Under the pieces are notes generated by a model. That model worked only from the letters and a program-made list of their open reading frames with translations. It did not search any database and was not told the DNA's origin. A DNA stretch of 64,000 bases. It comes from Oscillospiraceae bacterium. Its GTDB lineage: Bacteria; Bacillota; Clostridia; Oscillospirales; Oscillospiraceae. Every line of letters begins with the position of its first letter. Within the stretch, counting starts at the first letter, position 1. A program made the position numbers and the translations under genes. The stretch spans positions 1-64,000 of the forward strand of contig CADBWQ010000011.1 of assembly GCA_902798545.1 (NCBI GenBank). Direction: 5' to 3'. Shown here piece by piece: positions 34,353 through 43,673 of the stretch.

Positions 34353-35810
34353 ATGGATCTGAACCGGTCAAAAGGACGGCTTTCCCATCCCGGGCTGTGG
34401 CTGATGCTGCTGTTTGCCGCACAGTCCTGCCTGGATGTGCTGGCGTACTGGACGAGGAACGAATCCACTACCCCCGCGGGTGTGATCCGACTGCTTCTCC
34501 TCGTACTGATCCCAAGCCTGGTTTTGTTCACGAGCAGGCAAAAGAAGCGTTTTTTCCTGTTTCTGCTGGCAGTCGGAACTTTCAGCCTGATTCATGTTCT
34601 CAATTCCTGGCAGCACGGGTATATCAGCCCTTTGACGGATATCCGTTATCTGGCGAGCGTGGTGCAGATGCCTGTTTTTGCAGCTTGTTTTCTTCACATG
34701 ATTCAGGATGAGAAAACGAAGGAGGATGCCCTCAGGGGGGTCTGGCTTGGAGCAGTCTTCACACTGGCATTCCTTCTGCTCGCCAGAATTACCGCAACTG
34801 GGAATGTGACCTACGGTGAAGGTCTTGGTTACAGCGGCTGGGTCATCGATGAGAACCGGAACGCCAACAGCACAAACCTCGTAATCTACGCGTGTTTCTG
34901 CGTGTTCCTGGCACTGCGTTCAGACCGGCGCTGGTTGAATTTGCTGGTGCCGATCACAGTGGATGCGGTCTTCCTCTTCAACGGAACAAAAAGCTGCTAT
35001 TTTTCCATTTTCGGAATCTTCGCGGCCTTCGCGGTATTCCTGGCAGTCGACAGGCTCTGGCTGAAGCATGAGAGCAGCAGGCTCGCAATTGCGGTCCTGC
35101 TGTTGCTAAGCATCTTCTCAGCGGCCGTCTATCCCTGGACGCCAAGATACAAAGTCACACTGGCACAGCAGGCGACAGCGGCCGGAACACAGGGAGAGAT
35201 TGAGGCGACGCTTCTGGAGAAGGGAATCGACATTACCGGCATGAATGCCGAGGAGCGCTTCAATAATCCAACAGTGAAAGAAGTGTTCGTCCATTATTAC
35301 TGGAAGTATCTGGGTGTGAAGCCGGACCTGATTGACCGCTTCACGATGGACAGAGTATTGATGCAGTACAAGATGAGCACCGATGTAGCGAAGCTTATCG
35401 ACGCGCGCGTGATGGAGCGGAACTATGCAGATATGGTGTTCCAGGACAGCGATTTCGCCACAAAGCTGGTTGGCTTTGAGGTGTCGCAAATGGGACGGCA
35501 CGGATACGACGGATCCTATGACCTGGAAAACGACTGGCACGCAGTTTTCTATTATTACGGATATCTGGGTTTCGCACTGTATGTCGGATTCATGCTCTAC
35601 TTCCTGCTTCGCATTCTGCGCAGTGTGCGGGCAGATCTCAAGCGCAGCCTGACACTTGAAAACTTCGCATATCTGCTGTGTCTGTTCCTGATTATCGGGC
35701 TCGCACATTTTTCCGGAGCGACGCTCCGCCGGCCTAATGTGTCCATATGGCTCTCACTGGTCCTGGCACTGATCTACTATGTTACGGAGGAGCATCGGGA
35801 TGAAGCTTAG
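34353..35810 (+). CDS. O-antigen ligase/polymerase-like polytopic membrane protein
   Basis: A 485-residue membrane protein with around 10-12 hydrophobic segments and one large extracytoplasmic loop (about 265-400) between the later helices, the layout of Wzy/WaaL-type ligases that join or polymerise surface glycans. The segment GTKSCYFSIFGIFAAFAVFLAVDRLWL and the loop with HYYWKYLGVKPDLIDRF match the general pattern of Gram-positive O-antigen ligase family proteins, but motifs in this family are weak. It overlaps a GT2 glycosyltransferase by 11 bases, supporting a role in a surface polysaccharide. RBS GGGAGAGAGGAG. Confidence 0.75.
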   Translation: MDLNRSKGRLSHPGLWLMLLFAAQSCLDVLAYWTRNESTTPAGVIRLLLLVLIPSLVLFTSRQKKRFFLFLLAVGTFSLIHVLNSWQHGYISPLTDIRYLASVVQMPVFAACFLHMIQDEKTKEDALRGVWLGAVFTLAFLLLARITATGNVTYGEGLGYSGWVIDENRNANSTNLVIYACFCVFLALRSDRRWLNLLVPITVDAVFLFNGTKSCYFSIFGIFAAFAVFLAVDRLWLKHESSRLAIAVLLLLSIFSAAVYPWTPRYKVTLAQQATAAGTQGEIEATLLEKGIDITGMNAEERFNNPTVKEVFVHYYWKYLGVKPDLIDRFTMDRVLMQYKMSTDVAKLIDARVMERNYADMVFQDSDFATKLVGFEVSQMGRHGYDGSYDLENDWHAVFYYYGYLGFALYVGFMLYFLLRILRSVRADLKRSLTLENFAYLLCLFLIIGLAHFSGATLRRPNVSIWLSLVLALIYYVTEEHRDEA

Positions 35811-36738
35811 TGTGATAGTTCCGGCTTATAACGCTGAAAAGACCATCCGGCAATGCCTGGATTCGATCCTCGCGCAGACAAGGCCGGTAGATGAACTAAT
35901 CATAATAAATGACGGCTCCAGAGACGGAACCGAATCAATTCTCTGTGAATATGCGGAGCGGTTTCCGAATGTGGTGCGCTACATGACGGTTGAAAACGGC
36001 GGACAGGGAAGAGCGCGCAATATCGGATTTGAGCAGTCCACAGGGGGCTGGATCGGCTATGTTGACAGCGATGACTGGATTGATCCGGAGATGTACGAAA
36101 AGCTCATTGCTGCGGCTGAAGAGGCGAATGCAGATCTTGCACTTTGTGAGGTGCTGGCGCACTTTCCGGACGGGAGCACAGCAGAGGAATATATCTATCG
36201 CCCGGACCGGGTGATTGCGGCGGCTGGATTCCCGAATAACAAGCTTTTCCGCAGAACACTGGTTGAAGGAATCCGTTATCCCGAAGAGAAACTCTGGTAT
36301 GAGGATGCAGAGTATACTGCAAGAGCAATCCGCAGGGCAGGGAAGATTACCCATATTCCGGAGACCCTCTATCACTATCGCCGCGGACTGCCGTCAACGA
36401 TGAATAATAATAATGCGCAGAAAAACCTGGATCTTCTAACGATAATGATGCATCTGGAGGAAGAGTTCCTTCCACAGAATCGGGACGACTTCGAATTCCT
36501 GATTCTGAACCACATTCTGCTGGACGGAATGAACCGTGTCCAGGCGATGACTGCGAAGGATAAGAACGAAGTGCTTTTCCTCCTCCGGGAATACGTTCGG
36601 GACAGGATTCCGCGCCTCAGCGATTCCCACAGTTTTCAGGAAGAGACACGCAACCGCAGAATCATAATGTGGATGAACTATCATGGGCTCACCGGACTTT
36701 CTGAGATTATTCTGAATCTGAGAAAGGGGCGGTCATGA
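35800..36738 (+). CDS. Family 2 glycosyltransferase
   Basis: Transfers a sugar from a nucleotide donor, probably onto a surface polysaccharide. The 312-residue protein has a GT-A fold at the N-terminus: MKLSVIVPAYNAEKTIRQCLDSIL, DELIIINDGSRDGT, the DxD-type VDSDDWIDP, and the acceptor-side base in WYEDAEYTARAI. The C-terminal 100 residues are helical. No membrane helix. Start set at 35800 (GGAGG 10 bases upstream) within the end of the ligase-like gene. Donor and acceptor unknown. Confidence 0.93.
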   Translation: MKLSVIVPAYNAEKTIRQCLDSILAQTRPVDELIIINDGSRDGTESILCEYAERFPNVVRYMTVENGGQGRARNIGFEQSTGGWIGYVDSDDWIDPEMYEKLIAAAEEANADLALCEVLAHFPDGSTAEEYIYRPDRVIAAAGFPNNKLFRRTLVEGIRYPEEKLWYEDAEYTARAIRRAGKITHIPETLYHYRRGLPSTMNNNNAQKNLDLLTIMMHLEEEFLPQNRDDFEFLILNHILLDGMNRVQAMTAKDKNEVLFLLREYVRDRIPRLSDSHSFQEETRNRRIIMWMNYHGLTGLSEIILNLRKGRS

Positions 36739-36930
36739 CCACCCCTCACAAGTATAGAGGGGATGAATACTTTTGTTTTCTTTAGAATTCCCATTTTGAT
36801 AGATATTGAACACCGAGTTATGGTATGATCAGATTCAGCATGAGAAAACATGCAGCCTGTGACTCTTTTGTGACGAACATGGTTTATAATCCCAGTTGTA
36901 AACTACAATTTTGAAAAGAAAGGAACAGAC
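36739..36930 (+). other. Intergenic region with hairpins and a lone -10 element
   Basis: An imperfect inverted repeat (36725-36746) spans the glycosyltransferase stop, and a CCCCT/AGGGG stem followed by TTTTGTTTTC (about 36742-36780) may terminate the operon. TATAAT at 36885-36890 could be the -10 of the next gene, but no -35 lies at proper distance. Confidence 0.4.
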
Positions 36931-38859
36931 ATGAAGAAAACAAGAAAACTGATGAGCATGCTTCTTGCGGCAGCATTGGTTCTGTCCATTGGCATGTTCG
37001 GCGTCGCTCAGACTGCGCAGGCAGAAGCTGCAGCCGTCACAGTTGACGGCGGTGATATCAGTGCTCAGTTAAGCCTGATCTATGCCAATCTGGACGCAAT
37101 GAAACAGCCTGCCTCGCAGATGAAGTGGTATTATACGGTCACGGACCTGGACCACGATGGCCGTCTCGAGTTCGTGGCGGCAGCACAGCATCCGGCAGAC
37201 CGTTCCACCAACCTGAAGGTATGGGAAGTGAGTGAGGACAGAACTGCTCTCACGGAACTTGCACTGAATAAGGATCCGGAAGAGTCGTTCCCTGACATCA
37301 TGACAGACAACACAGATACCTATCATGATCCGTCGACGGATACCTGGTACTATATGTGCTATGATAACATTGTTATCTCGCCCCTGGAAGTCTATACGAT
37401 CAAGAGCGCTGTGAATATTAAGGATGGCACGATCGGGTATGACTCTTTTGCCGTTGAACACACAGAGGTTCAGAACGCCTATCGCAATGTTTCCCACAGT
37501 GATCCGAACGGAATCCCGCTGTCTCCGGAGCAGTACAACGTTGCGGGCAGTAACGCCTTAGCGGGCATGGAGAGAAGCAGCACCAGTTTTGACTGGTTCA
37601 CAGAGGATAAAGTTGAAAATCTGTCCCGCCTGACTGACAGCTACATGGTTTTTGCCGGAGAGAAGGAACAGACCGAGGTTTTCCCCGTACCGAAGCCTGA
37701 GGCACTGCAGCACACTGTAGCCCCGTCTCCGACTCCAAGCCCGGTGCCTACACCAAATCAGAACCAGAAGCAGACCCAGGTCTATCTCAACATTACCAAG
37801 AACCCGACAAATGAGAACAACAGAAAAGTTGGCGGCAAAGCGACCTTCGTAGCATGCGCCAACGTGTTTGAGTCCCTGAGCTGGACCTTCATCAGCCCGG
37901 ACGGCGGTGAATATTCTGTGGCCAGCTTTTGGAGTCTCTTCCCAAGAGCCAGTGTCTCCGGTGAATACAGCACGACCATCACCGTTGACAATCTGGATTC
38001 CGGCATGAACGGCTGGGGCGCTTACTGCACCTTCTACTACAAGGGTCAGGTTGCCAGTACCAGCGCAGCATGGATTTATTTCAAAGATGCACCGGTACCT
38101 GCTCCGAAACCCACTGTGACCCCGACACCGGGCGGAAAGGAATCCGGCGTCTTCAGCGGCTATGTCACGGATTATAACTACAGTAATGTCTCTATCTGGG
38201 TCGATGATGGATATGGATGGGATGACGTAGTCAGCAGAGACATCTGCGCTGTTTCCGGAGAACTCTATGTTGGCGCTCCTCTGACTGCGTATTACGACGG
38301 AATTGCCGCTCACGGCCCGATCTTTACCTATGTTGAGATCAGAGGCTCGGAGCCCCAGCCTGAGCCTGTTTACGGATCCATGAGCGGTACAGCCCACGAA
38401 GGAGGCGGCGGATTTGCCATCAATCTGATGAATGGAAGTCAGGTGTTTGCTGACGCCTGGATCTGCAATGTAAGCGGCCGGTTTGTTGACGGCTCACCAT
38501 GCACGGTTTATTATACGGATTCTCCAAGCAGTGACAACATTTATCGAGTCGATATCTATGGTGATGAGACACCCATTGATGATACCGATTATGATGAGAT
38601 TGACTGGGATATATCCTTTGAACCGTTCATCAGCGTTCCGGTTGATGACTATGACGACGGCGGTTGGGCCGGCAGCAACTACTATGACGACGGGGCTGAC
38701 TACGACGATGGCGGCTGGGCCGGCAGCAACTACTATGACGACGGGGCTGACTACGACGACGGCGGCTTGGTCGAAGAGGAATATGATTATTCTGTCGATG
38801 AAGACTGGACCGACAGCAGCGTTTTGGACGAGGTATTCACTGATGAGGGAAATGGCTGA
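36931..38859 (+). CDS. Large secreted acidic protein with C-terminal tandem repeats, unknown function
   Basis: A 642-residue exported protein (signal peptide about 1-32, TAQAEA). Residues about 35-250 form one domain with YYTVTDLDHDGRLEFVAA, an Asp-rich segment reminiscent of calcium loops. A proline/threonine linker (about 262-280, PSPTPSPVPTPNQN) leads to an Ig-like or beta-sandwich domain (about 285-390), a second linker (PKPTVTPTPGG), then two copies of a small beta domain with YVTDYNYSNVSIWV / GGFAINLMNGSQVFADAWICNVSG, and finally acidic repeats. No catalytic signature and no sortase motif seen. RBS AAAGGAACAG. It probably sits outside the cell or on the wall. Confidence 0.75.
   Translation: MKKTRKLMSMLLAAALVLSIGMFGVAQTAQAEAAAVTVDGGDISAQLSLIYANLDAMKQPASQMKWYYTVTDLDHDGRLEFVAAAQHPADRSTNLKVWEVSEDRTALTELALNKDPEESFPDIMTDNTDTYHDPSTDTWYYMCYDNIVISPLEVYTIKSAVNIKDGTIGYDSFAVEHTEVQNAYRNVSHSDPNGIPLSPEQYNVAGSNALAGMERSSTSFDWFTEDKVENLSRLTDSYMVFAGEKEQTEVFPVPKPEALQHTVAPSPTPSPVPTPNQNQKQTQVYLNITKNPTNENNRKVGGKATFVACANVFESLSWTFISPDGGEYSVASFWSLFPRASVSGEYSTTITVDNLDSGMNGWGAYCTFYYKGQVASTSAAWIYFKDAPVPAPKPTVTPTPGGKESGVFSGYVTDYNYSNVSIWVDDGYGWDDVVSRDICAVSGELYVGAPLTAYYDGIAAHGPIFTYVEIRGSEPQPEPVYGSMSGTAHEGGGGFAINLMNGSQVFADAWICNVSGRFVDGSPCTVYYTDSPSSDNIYRVDIYGDETPIDDTDYDEIDWDISFEPFISVPVDDYDDGGWAGSNYYDDGADYDDGGWAGSNYYDDGADYDDGGLVEEEYDYSVDEDWTDSSVLDEVFTDEGNG
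38647..38765 (+). repeat. 51-bp tandem repeat (2.3 copies) inside the secreted protein gene
   Basis: Units at 38647-38697 and 38698-38748 plus a 17-base remnant encode DYDDGGWAGSNYYDDGA twice and DYDDGG. The copies differ at only a few third-codon positions, indicating recent in-frame duplication. Asp-rich, so possibly metal-binding. Confidence 0.9.
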
Positions 38860-38914
38860 ACCTCAAAGACGGTGAAGACTCCCCGGAATGATTCGTACAG
38901 ACCCTTAAGAATGG

Positions 38915-38946
38915 ACAATCCACCGGTTTTTCCGGTGGATTGTTTT
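38915..38946 (+). terminator. Terminator of the secreted acidic protein gene
   Basis: ACAATCCACCGG pairs with CCGGTGGATTGT around TTTTT, followed by TTTAAA. Confidence 0.88.
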
Positions 38947-38980
38947 AAATCTGATGAATAGAGAGGCAAAGGTGTAGGAT

Positions 38981-39844
38981 ATGACAGTCATTGAGAAGCT
39001 GGCTGAGACCTATCCGCAGCTGTATTTGGACCCGGATCGCGCGGAGAAGGATGCGTACAGAAAAGTTGTGCTGGAAGGTGAAACACCTGAGACGAAGGAG
39101 TTGTCTCATTTTATACAGCATGAGCAGGACTTGGAAGAGACTGCACTAACACCGGCGGGAAAAGTGCAGGTGGTCTCCCTGAGAAACAGGAAAGACTATG
39201 AGACTTTTGTCCGCTGCATGATGGCAGCAAAAACGGGACCGAAAGAGCCTGTTCCAGCCAGTCAGGGGGCGTCTACGCTGGTTGCGTTCAACTGGGCACG
39301 CATTCATGAACACAAGAGGTGTTTCTTCGAAGCACAGCATGCTGCGGGAGTTGCAGATCCGGACTGGCCGGCAGAGTTTCAGAGGTTCATTTCAGTAAAG
39401 GAAAACTATCAGGATCTGCTGGTCGTTCTGTCGTGGGGGCCGTACAGCAATATCACGGCAAAGATGGCAGGTCAGGCGGAGGAAAGCTGGATGGAGTCTT
39501 CCTACAGCATACGCAAGTACCATGAACTCACACATGTGATCTGCCGAAGACTCTATCCGGACCGGATCGAAGCTATATGGGATGAGCTGGTTGCGGACGC
39601 AGTCGGCATCTATGCAGCATTCGGAAGGTATGATGCCGAGCTGGAAAAGCTTTTCCTCGGAATCCGGGAAGGCCGATATACTGGGGGACGGCTCGAAAAT
39701 TATACAGACGACCCGCAGCGTCTCGCTGTTCAGGTGGAGCAGATGCTGGACCGTTTTGGTGTCATCATCGGAGACGGAAAACAGGAGCCGTTCGATTTGA
39801 TTCCGATGCTCCAGGAATATCAGAACGAATTCTGTAAAGAATAA
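38981..39844 (+). CDS. Uncharacterised protein with a HExxH zinc-protease-like motif
   Basis: A 287-residue soluble protein I cannot place in a characterised family. Residues 181-185 are HELTH, a HExxH motif, followed 16 residues later by WDELVADAVG with Glu202, the spacing and style of gluzincin-type metallopeptidases (third ligand Glu, then an Ala-Asp helix). The first 170 residues have no recognised fold; VVSLRNRKDYETFVRCMMAAKTGPKEPVPASQGAST is the best-marked segment. No signal peptide, so it would act in the cytoplasm. Monocistronic, bounded by terminators. Protease activity is inferred from the motif only. Confidence 0.75.
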   Translation: MTVIEKLAETYPQLYLDPDRAEKDAYRKVVLEGETPETKELSHFIQHEQDLEETALTPAGKVQVVSLRNRKDYETFVRCMMAAKTGPKEPVPASQGASTLVAFNWARIHEHKRCFFEAQHAAGVADPDWPAEFQRFISVKENYQDLLVVLSWGPYSNITAKMAGQAEESWMESSYSIRKYHELTHVICRRLYPDRIEAIWDELVADAVGIYAAFGRYDAELEKLFLGIREGRYTGGRLENYTDDPQRLAVQVEQMLDRFGVIIGDGKQEPFDLIPMLQEYQNEFCKE

Positions 39845-39885
39845 CCTTTTATCCACAGAACAGAAAACAGGATCAACAAAATACG

Positions 39886-39937
39886 AAAAAGATGAGCAGG
39901 ATCACATACGTCGTGTCGACGATGCGGCCCTGCTCAT
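39886..39937 (-). terminator. Terminator of the pyr-pur operon (after purL)
   Basis: On the minus strand ATGAGCAGG pairs with CCTGCTCAT around a loop containing a smaller GTCG/CGAC stem, followed by CTTTTTC. It lies 49 bases past the purL stop. Confidence 0.75.
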
Positions 39938-39985
39938 AATTGTATGAGATGTATGAGAGTCTTGCGTTTTATGGAATTTCAGCAA

Positions 39986-42900
39986 TTAATGGAAATACTT
40001 TACAGCAGCTTCAAACATCCTGAGATCGTAGTTGCCGGGTACATTGCGATACAGGCCATTGCCGATGCGTTCTGCGTGGCCCATTTTGCCGAACACGCGT
40101 CCGTCCGGAGACGTGATGCCCTCAATGGCATAAAGGGAGTTATTGGGATTGAAGCGGACATCTGAGGTGGCATTTCCTTCCAGATCGACATATTGGGTGG
40201 CAATCTGCCCCTTGGCGGAGAGCTCACGAATCAGCTCTTCACTGGCGAGGAAACGGCCTTCACCGTGGGAGACAGGAACACTGTAAATCTCACCGACTTC
40301 TGTCAGCGCAAGCCAGGGGGATTTGTTCGAGGCAATCCTTGTACGCACGATGCGGCTCTGATGGCGAGCAATGGTGTTGAAGGTCAGTGTCGGACAGGTC
40401 TCATCCGTATCAATGATTTTGCCGAAGGGGACAAGCCCAAGCTTGATGAGCGCCTGGAAGCCGTTGCATATGCCGCAAATCAGACCGTCACGCTCTTCCA
40501 GCAGTTCTGTAACGCCTTCGCGAACCTCAGCATTGCGAAAGAAAGCCGTGATGAACTTGCCGGAACCATCCGGCTCATCACCGCCGGAGAAACCGCCCGG
40601 GATAAAGATCATCTGGCTGTCTTTGAGACGCCGGGCAAAGTCGTCTACACTGCGGGAGATGCCGTCGGCAGAGAGATTGTTTATGACGAAGATCTCCGGC
40701 TCCGCACCGGCATCCCGCACGGCTCTGGCGCTGTCGATCTCGCAATTGGTACCCGGAAAGGCGGGGATCAGCACACGGGGTTTCGCGGATTTTACTGCGG
40801 GCGCGGGTCTCTGGGAGACGCTATAGGCGAAGTTCTCGAGATTCCCGGATGACTGGGCAATATTGCAGGAGTACACCGGCTCAAGTTTGGCTTCATAGAG
40901 CTCCAGCAGTTCAGAGGCGTCGACAGATTCTCCCCCGAAGCGGAAAGCACCGTCGTCGGTGATTGTGCCGATTATCTCGCCGCTGACATCTTCTGTGACT
41001 TCAAGAAGAAAAGCACCGTAGTCATAGCCGAAGATCTGCGGCAGCGTGAGTCCGTCTGCAAAACAGAAGCCGAAGCCGTTGCCAAAGGCCATCTTCATGA
41101 CTGCCTCGGCGACACCACCCATACCCATGGTATAAGAGGCGACAACTTTCCCGCTCCGCTGAAGCTCAGTCACCCGGTCTAAGAGGCGAACAAGAGAATC
41201 GGCAGTCGGGAGACCGTCAGAACCGACCTCAGGAGCGAGACGGATCACGCAGTGGCCAGCCTGCTTGAACTCGGGAGAGACAACCTGGCCGGTTTTGCCG
41301 GTAGTGACAGCAAAGGAGACCAGTGTGGGAGGAACATGGAGCTCTTCAAAGGAACCGCTCATGGAGTCCTTGCCGCCGATGGCACCGATCCCCAAACCCA
41401 TCTGGGCCTCAAAAGCCCCAAGCAGGGCAGACAGCGGCTTGCCCCAACGAAAGCTATCCCTGCCAAGACGCTCGAAGTATTCCTGAAAACTCAGATAAAC
41501 ATCCCGAAAAGCAGCACCGCTTGCCACCAGCTTGCAGACCGATTCCACCACAGCAAGGTATGCGCCGTGGTATGGGCTCTGCTCAGTGATGAAGGGGTTA
41601 TAACCCCAGGACATGAAAGAACAGTCGTCGGTGTGTTTCTCCACCATTGAGATTTTCTGAACCATGGCCTGGATGGGTGTGAGCTGGTTTCTGCCGCCGA
41701 ATGGCATGAGCACAGTTCCTGCACCGATTGTTGAGTCGAACCGCTCACTGAGACCGCGCTTGGAGCAGCAGTTGAGATCGGATGCCGTCTCACGCAGAAG
41801 GGAAGAGAAGGTTCCTGAAACTGTCTTCTCCCAGGGACGCGGAGCTACAGCAATGGCATCGATATGCTTCTCAGCGCCATTGGTGTCAAGGAAGGCGCGG
41901 CTCAGGTCGACGATTTTCCTTCCGTTCCACTCCATGACGAGTCTGGGCTCAGCCTGCACGAGAGCAACGGGAGTCGCTTCGAGATTCTCTTTAGAGGCAA
42001 GGGAGAGAAAAGCCTCTACATCGCCAGGTTCTACAACTACAGCCATACGCTCCTGGCTCTCGCTGATGGCAAGCTCCGTACCGTCGAGACCTTCATACTT
42101 GCGAGGGACCGCATTGAGGTTAATATGAAGGCCTTCAGCAAGCTCCCCAATGGCGACGGACACACCGCCGGCGCCAAAGTCGTTGCAGCGCTTGATCATT
42201 CGGGAAGCTGCAGGGTTTCGGAAAAGTCGCTGGAGCTTTCTCTCCTCAGGTGCGTTGCCCTTCTGAACTTCAGCACCGCAGGTTTCTACAGACTGGGCAT
42301 TGTGTGCCTTGCTGGAGCCGGTGGCTCCACCAATTCCGTCGCGGCCGGTACGACCGCCGAGGAGAATGACGACATCTCCGGGAGCCGGGCGCTCACGACG
42401 GACATTTTCAGCGGGAGCAGCAGCGATGACTGCACCGATCTCCATCCGTTTTGCTGCGTAACCGGGATGATAGAGTTCGTCGACAATGCCGGTGGCAAGG
42501 CCGATCTGGTTCCCGTAGGAAGAATAGCCTGCGGCGGCGGTGGTGACCAGCTTGCGCTGGGGAAGCTTGCCGGGTATGGTCTCCGAGACAGGCTTCAGAG
42601 GATCTGCGGCGCCGGTCACTCGCATGGCACCGTAGACATAGGAACGCCCGGAGAGCGGATCACGGATCGCACCGCCGATACAGGTGGCAGCGCCGCCAAA
42701 GGGCTCGATCTCAGTGGGGTGGTTGTGGGTTTCGTTTTTGAAGAGCAGAAGCCAGGGCTCCTTTTTACCGTCTGCTTCCACCTCAATCTTAACTGTGCAG
42801 GCGTTGATTTCTTCTGACTCATCCAGCCTGGGGAGCTTTCCGGCTTTTTTCAGGGCCTTGACCGAAACTGTGGCGAGATCCATCAGGCAGATCGGCTTGG

Positions 42901-43672
42901 TGCGTCCAAGATCACGGCGGATGTCGAGATAATCCTGCCAGGCCTTTTCCAAAAGCGCGTCTTCAAAGCGGACATGATCAATGATGGTATTGAAGGTGGT
43001 GTGACGACAGTGGTCGGACCAGTAAGTGTCGAGAACACGGACTTCCGTGATGGTCGGATCCCGTTCCTCTTTACGGAAGTAGTTCTGACAGAAGGTGATA
43101 TCATCGGCATCCATGGCGAGACCGTAGTCCCGGACAAAGGCTTCAAGTTCCGGACGGCTCAGCTCGCGGAAGCCGTGCAACACGGGAACTTCGGTCGGAA
43201 TCTCATACTGCGTGCGCAGGGTCTCCGGCTTGTTCAGTGCAGCCTCACGGGCCTCGACGGGGTTGATGACATACTTCTTGATTTCGGCGAGCTCCTCGTC
43301 TGAGAGACTGCCATATAGCGCATAGACCTTTGCCGAGCGCACAAGAGGTCTCTCACCCTGAGAGAGAATCTGAATGCACTGAGCAGCGGAATCAGCGCGC
43401 TGATCGAACTGTCCAGGAAGATACTCAACTGCGAAGACAGTGGAACCGGAGAGATCGGGGGCAGTATAGACCAGGTCCAGCTGGGGCTCCGAGAAAACAG
43501 TCCGGACAGCATAATCGAAGAGTTCTTTACCGATCTCTTCAGCGTCGTAGCGATTCAGCAGACGGACGCGCTCAAGACTCCCGATGCCGAGAAGGCTTCG
43601 GGCTTCGTTCAGCAGCGCCTGCGCCTCGTTATCCAGGCCGGGCTTCTTTTCAACAAATATACGATAGACCAC
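39986..43672 (-). CDS. purL: Phosphoribosylformylglycinamidine synthase, single-chain form
   Basis: Fourth step of de novo purine synthesis: FGAR + Gln + ATP to FGAM. The 1228-residue chain combines all three parts that many Bacillota split into PurS, PurL and PurQ. The N-terminal part is PurS-like (about 1-150); the central part has two AIRS-type halves (WSDHCRHTTFNTII, ETHNHPTEIEPFGGAATCIGG, GGKDSMSG); the C-terminal glutaminase shows VLIPAFPGTNCEID, the nucleophile Cys in GLICGICNGFQAL, and VSHGEGRF. It is the last gene of the operon and follows purD by one base. Confidence 0.96.
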   Translation of the reverse strand: MVYRIFVEKKPGLDNEAQALLNEARSLLGIGSLERVRLLNRYDAEEIGKELFDYAVRTVFSEPQLDLVYTAPDLSGSTVFAVEYLPGQFDQRADSAAQCIQILSQGERPLVRSAKVYALYGSLSDEELAEIKKYVINPVEAREAALNKPETLRTQYEIPTEVPVLHGFRELSRPELEAFVRDYGLAMDADDITFCQNYFRKEERDPTITEVRVLDTYWSDHCRHTTFNTIIDHVRFEDALLEKAWQDYLDIRRDLGRTKPICLMDLATVSVKALKKAGKLPRLDESEEINACTVKIEVEADGKKEPWLLLFKNETHNHPTEIEPFGGAATCIGGAIRDPLSGRSYVYGAMRVTGAADPLKPVSETIPGKLPQRKLVTTAAAGYSSYGNQIGLATGIVDELYHPGYAAKRMEIGAVIAAAPAENVRRERPAPGDVVILLGGRTGRDGIGGATGSSKAHNAQSVETCGAEVQKGNAPEERKLQRLFRNPAASRMIKRCNDFGAGGVSVAIGELAEGLHINLNAVPRKYEGLDGTELAISESQERMAVVVEPGDVEAFLSLASKENLEATPVALVQAEPRLVMEWNGRKIVDLSRAFLDTNGAEKHIDAIAVAPRPWEKTVSGTFSSLLRETASDLNCCSKRGLSERFDSTIGAGTVLMPFGGRNQLTPIQAMVQKISMVEKHTDDCSFMSWGYNPFITEQSPYHGAYLAVVESVCKLVASGAAFRDVYLSFQEYFERLGRDSFRWGKPLSALLGAFEAQMGLGIGAIGGKDSMSGSFEELHVPPTLVSFAVTTGKTGQVVSPEFKQAGHCVIRLAPEVGSDGLPTADSLVRLLDRVTELQRSGKVVASYTMGMGGVAEAVMKMAFGNGFGFCFADGLTLPQIFGYDYGAFLLEVTEDVSGEIIGTITDDGAFRFGGESVDASELLELYEAKLEPVYSCNIAQSSGNLENFAYSVSQRPAPAVKSAKPRVLIPAFPGTNCEIDSARAVRDAGAEPEIFVINNLSADGISRSVDDFARRLKDSQMIFIPGGFSGGDEPDGSGKFITAFFRNAEVREGVTELLEERDGLICGICNGFQALIKLGLVPFGKIIDTDETCPTLTFNTIARHQSRIVRTRIASNKSPWLALTEVGEIYSVPVSHGEGRFLASEELIRELSAKGQIATQYVDLEGNATSDVRFNPNNSLYAIEGITSPDGRVFGKMGHAERIGNGLYRNVPGNYDLRMFEAAVKYFH

Positions 43673-43673
43673 G

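Noticed and set aside
38647-38765. Possible CRISPR-like repeat array
   Set aside because: The units abut without spacers and are in frame within a coding sequence, so it is a protein repeat.
41864-42817. 317-codon plus-strand frame opposite purL (and similar frames at 40193 and 60347)
   Set aside because: Antisense shadows of purL and carB; low-complexity translation, no family.
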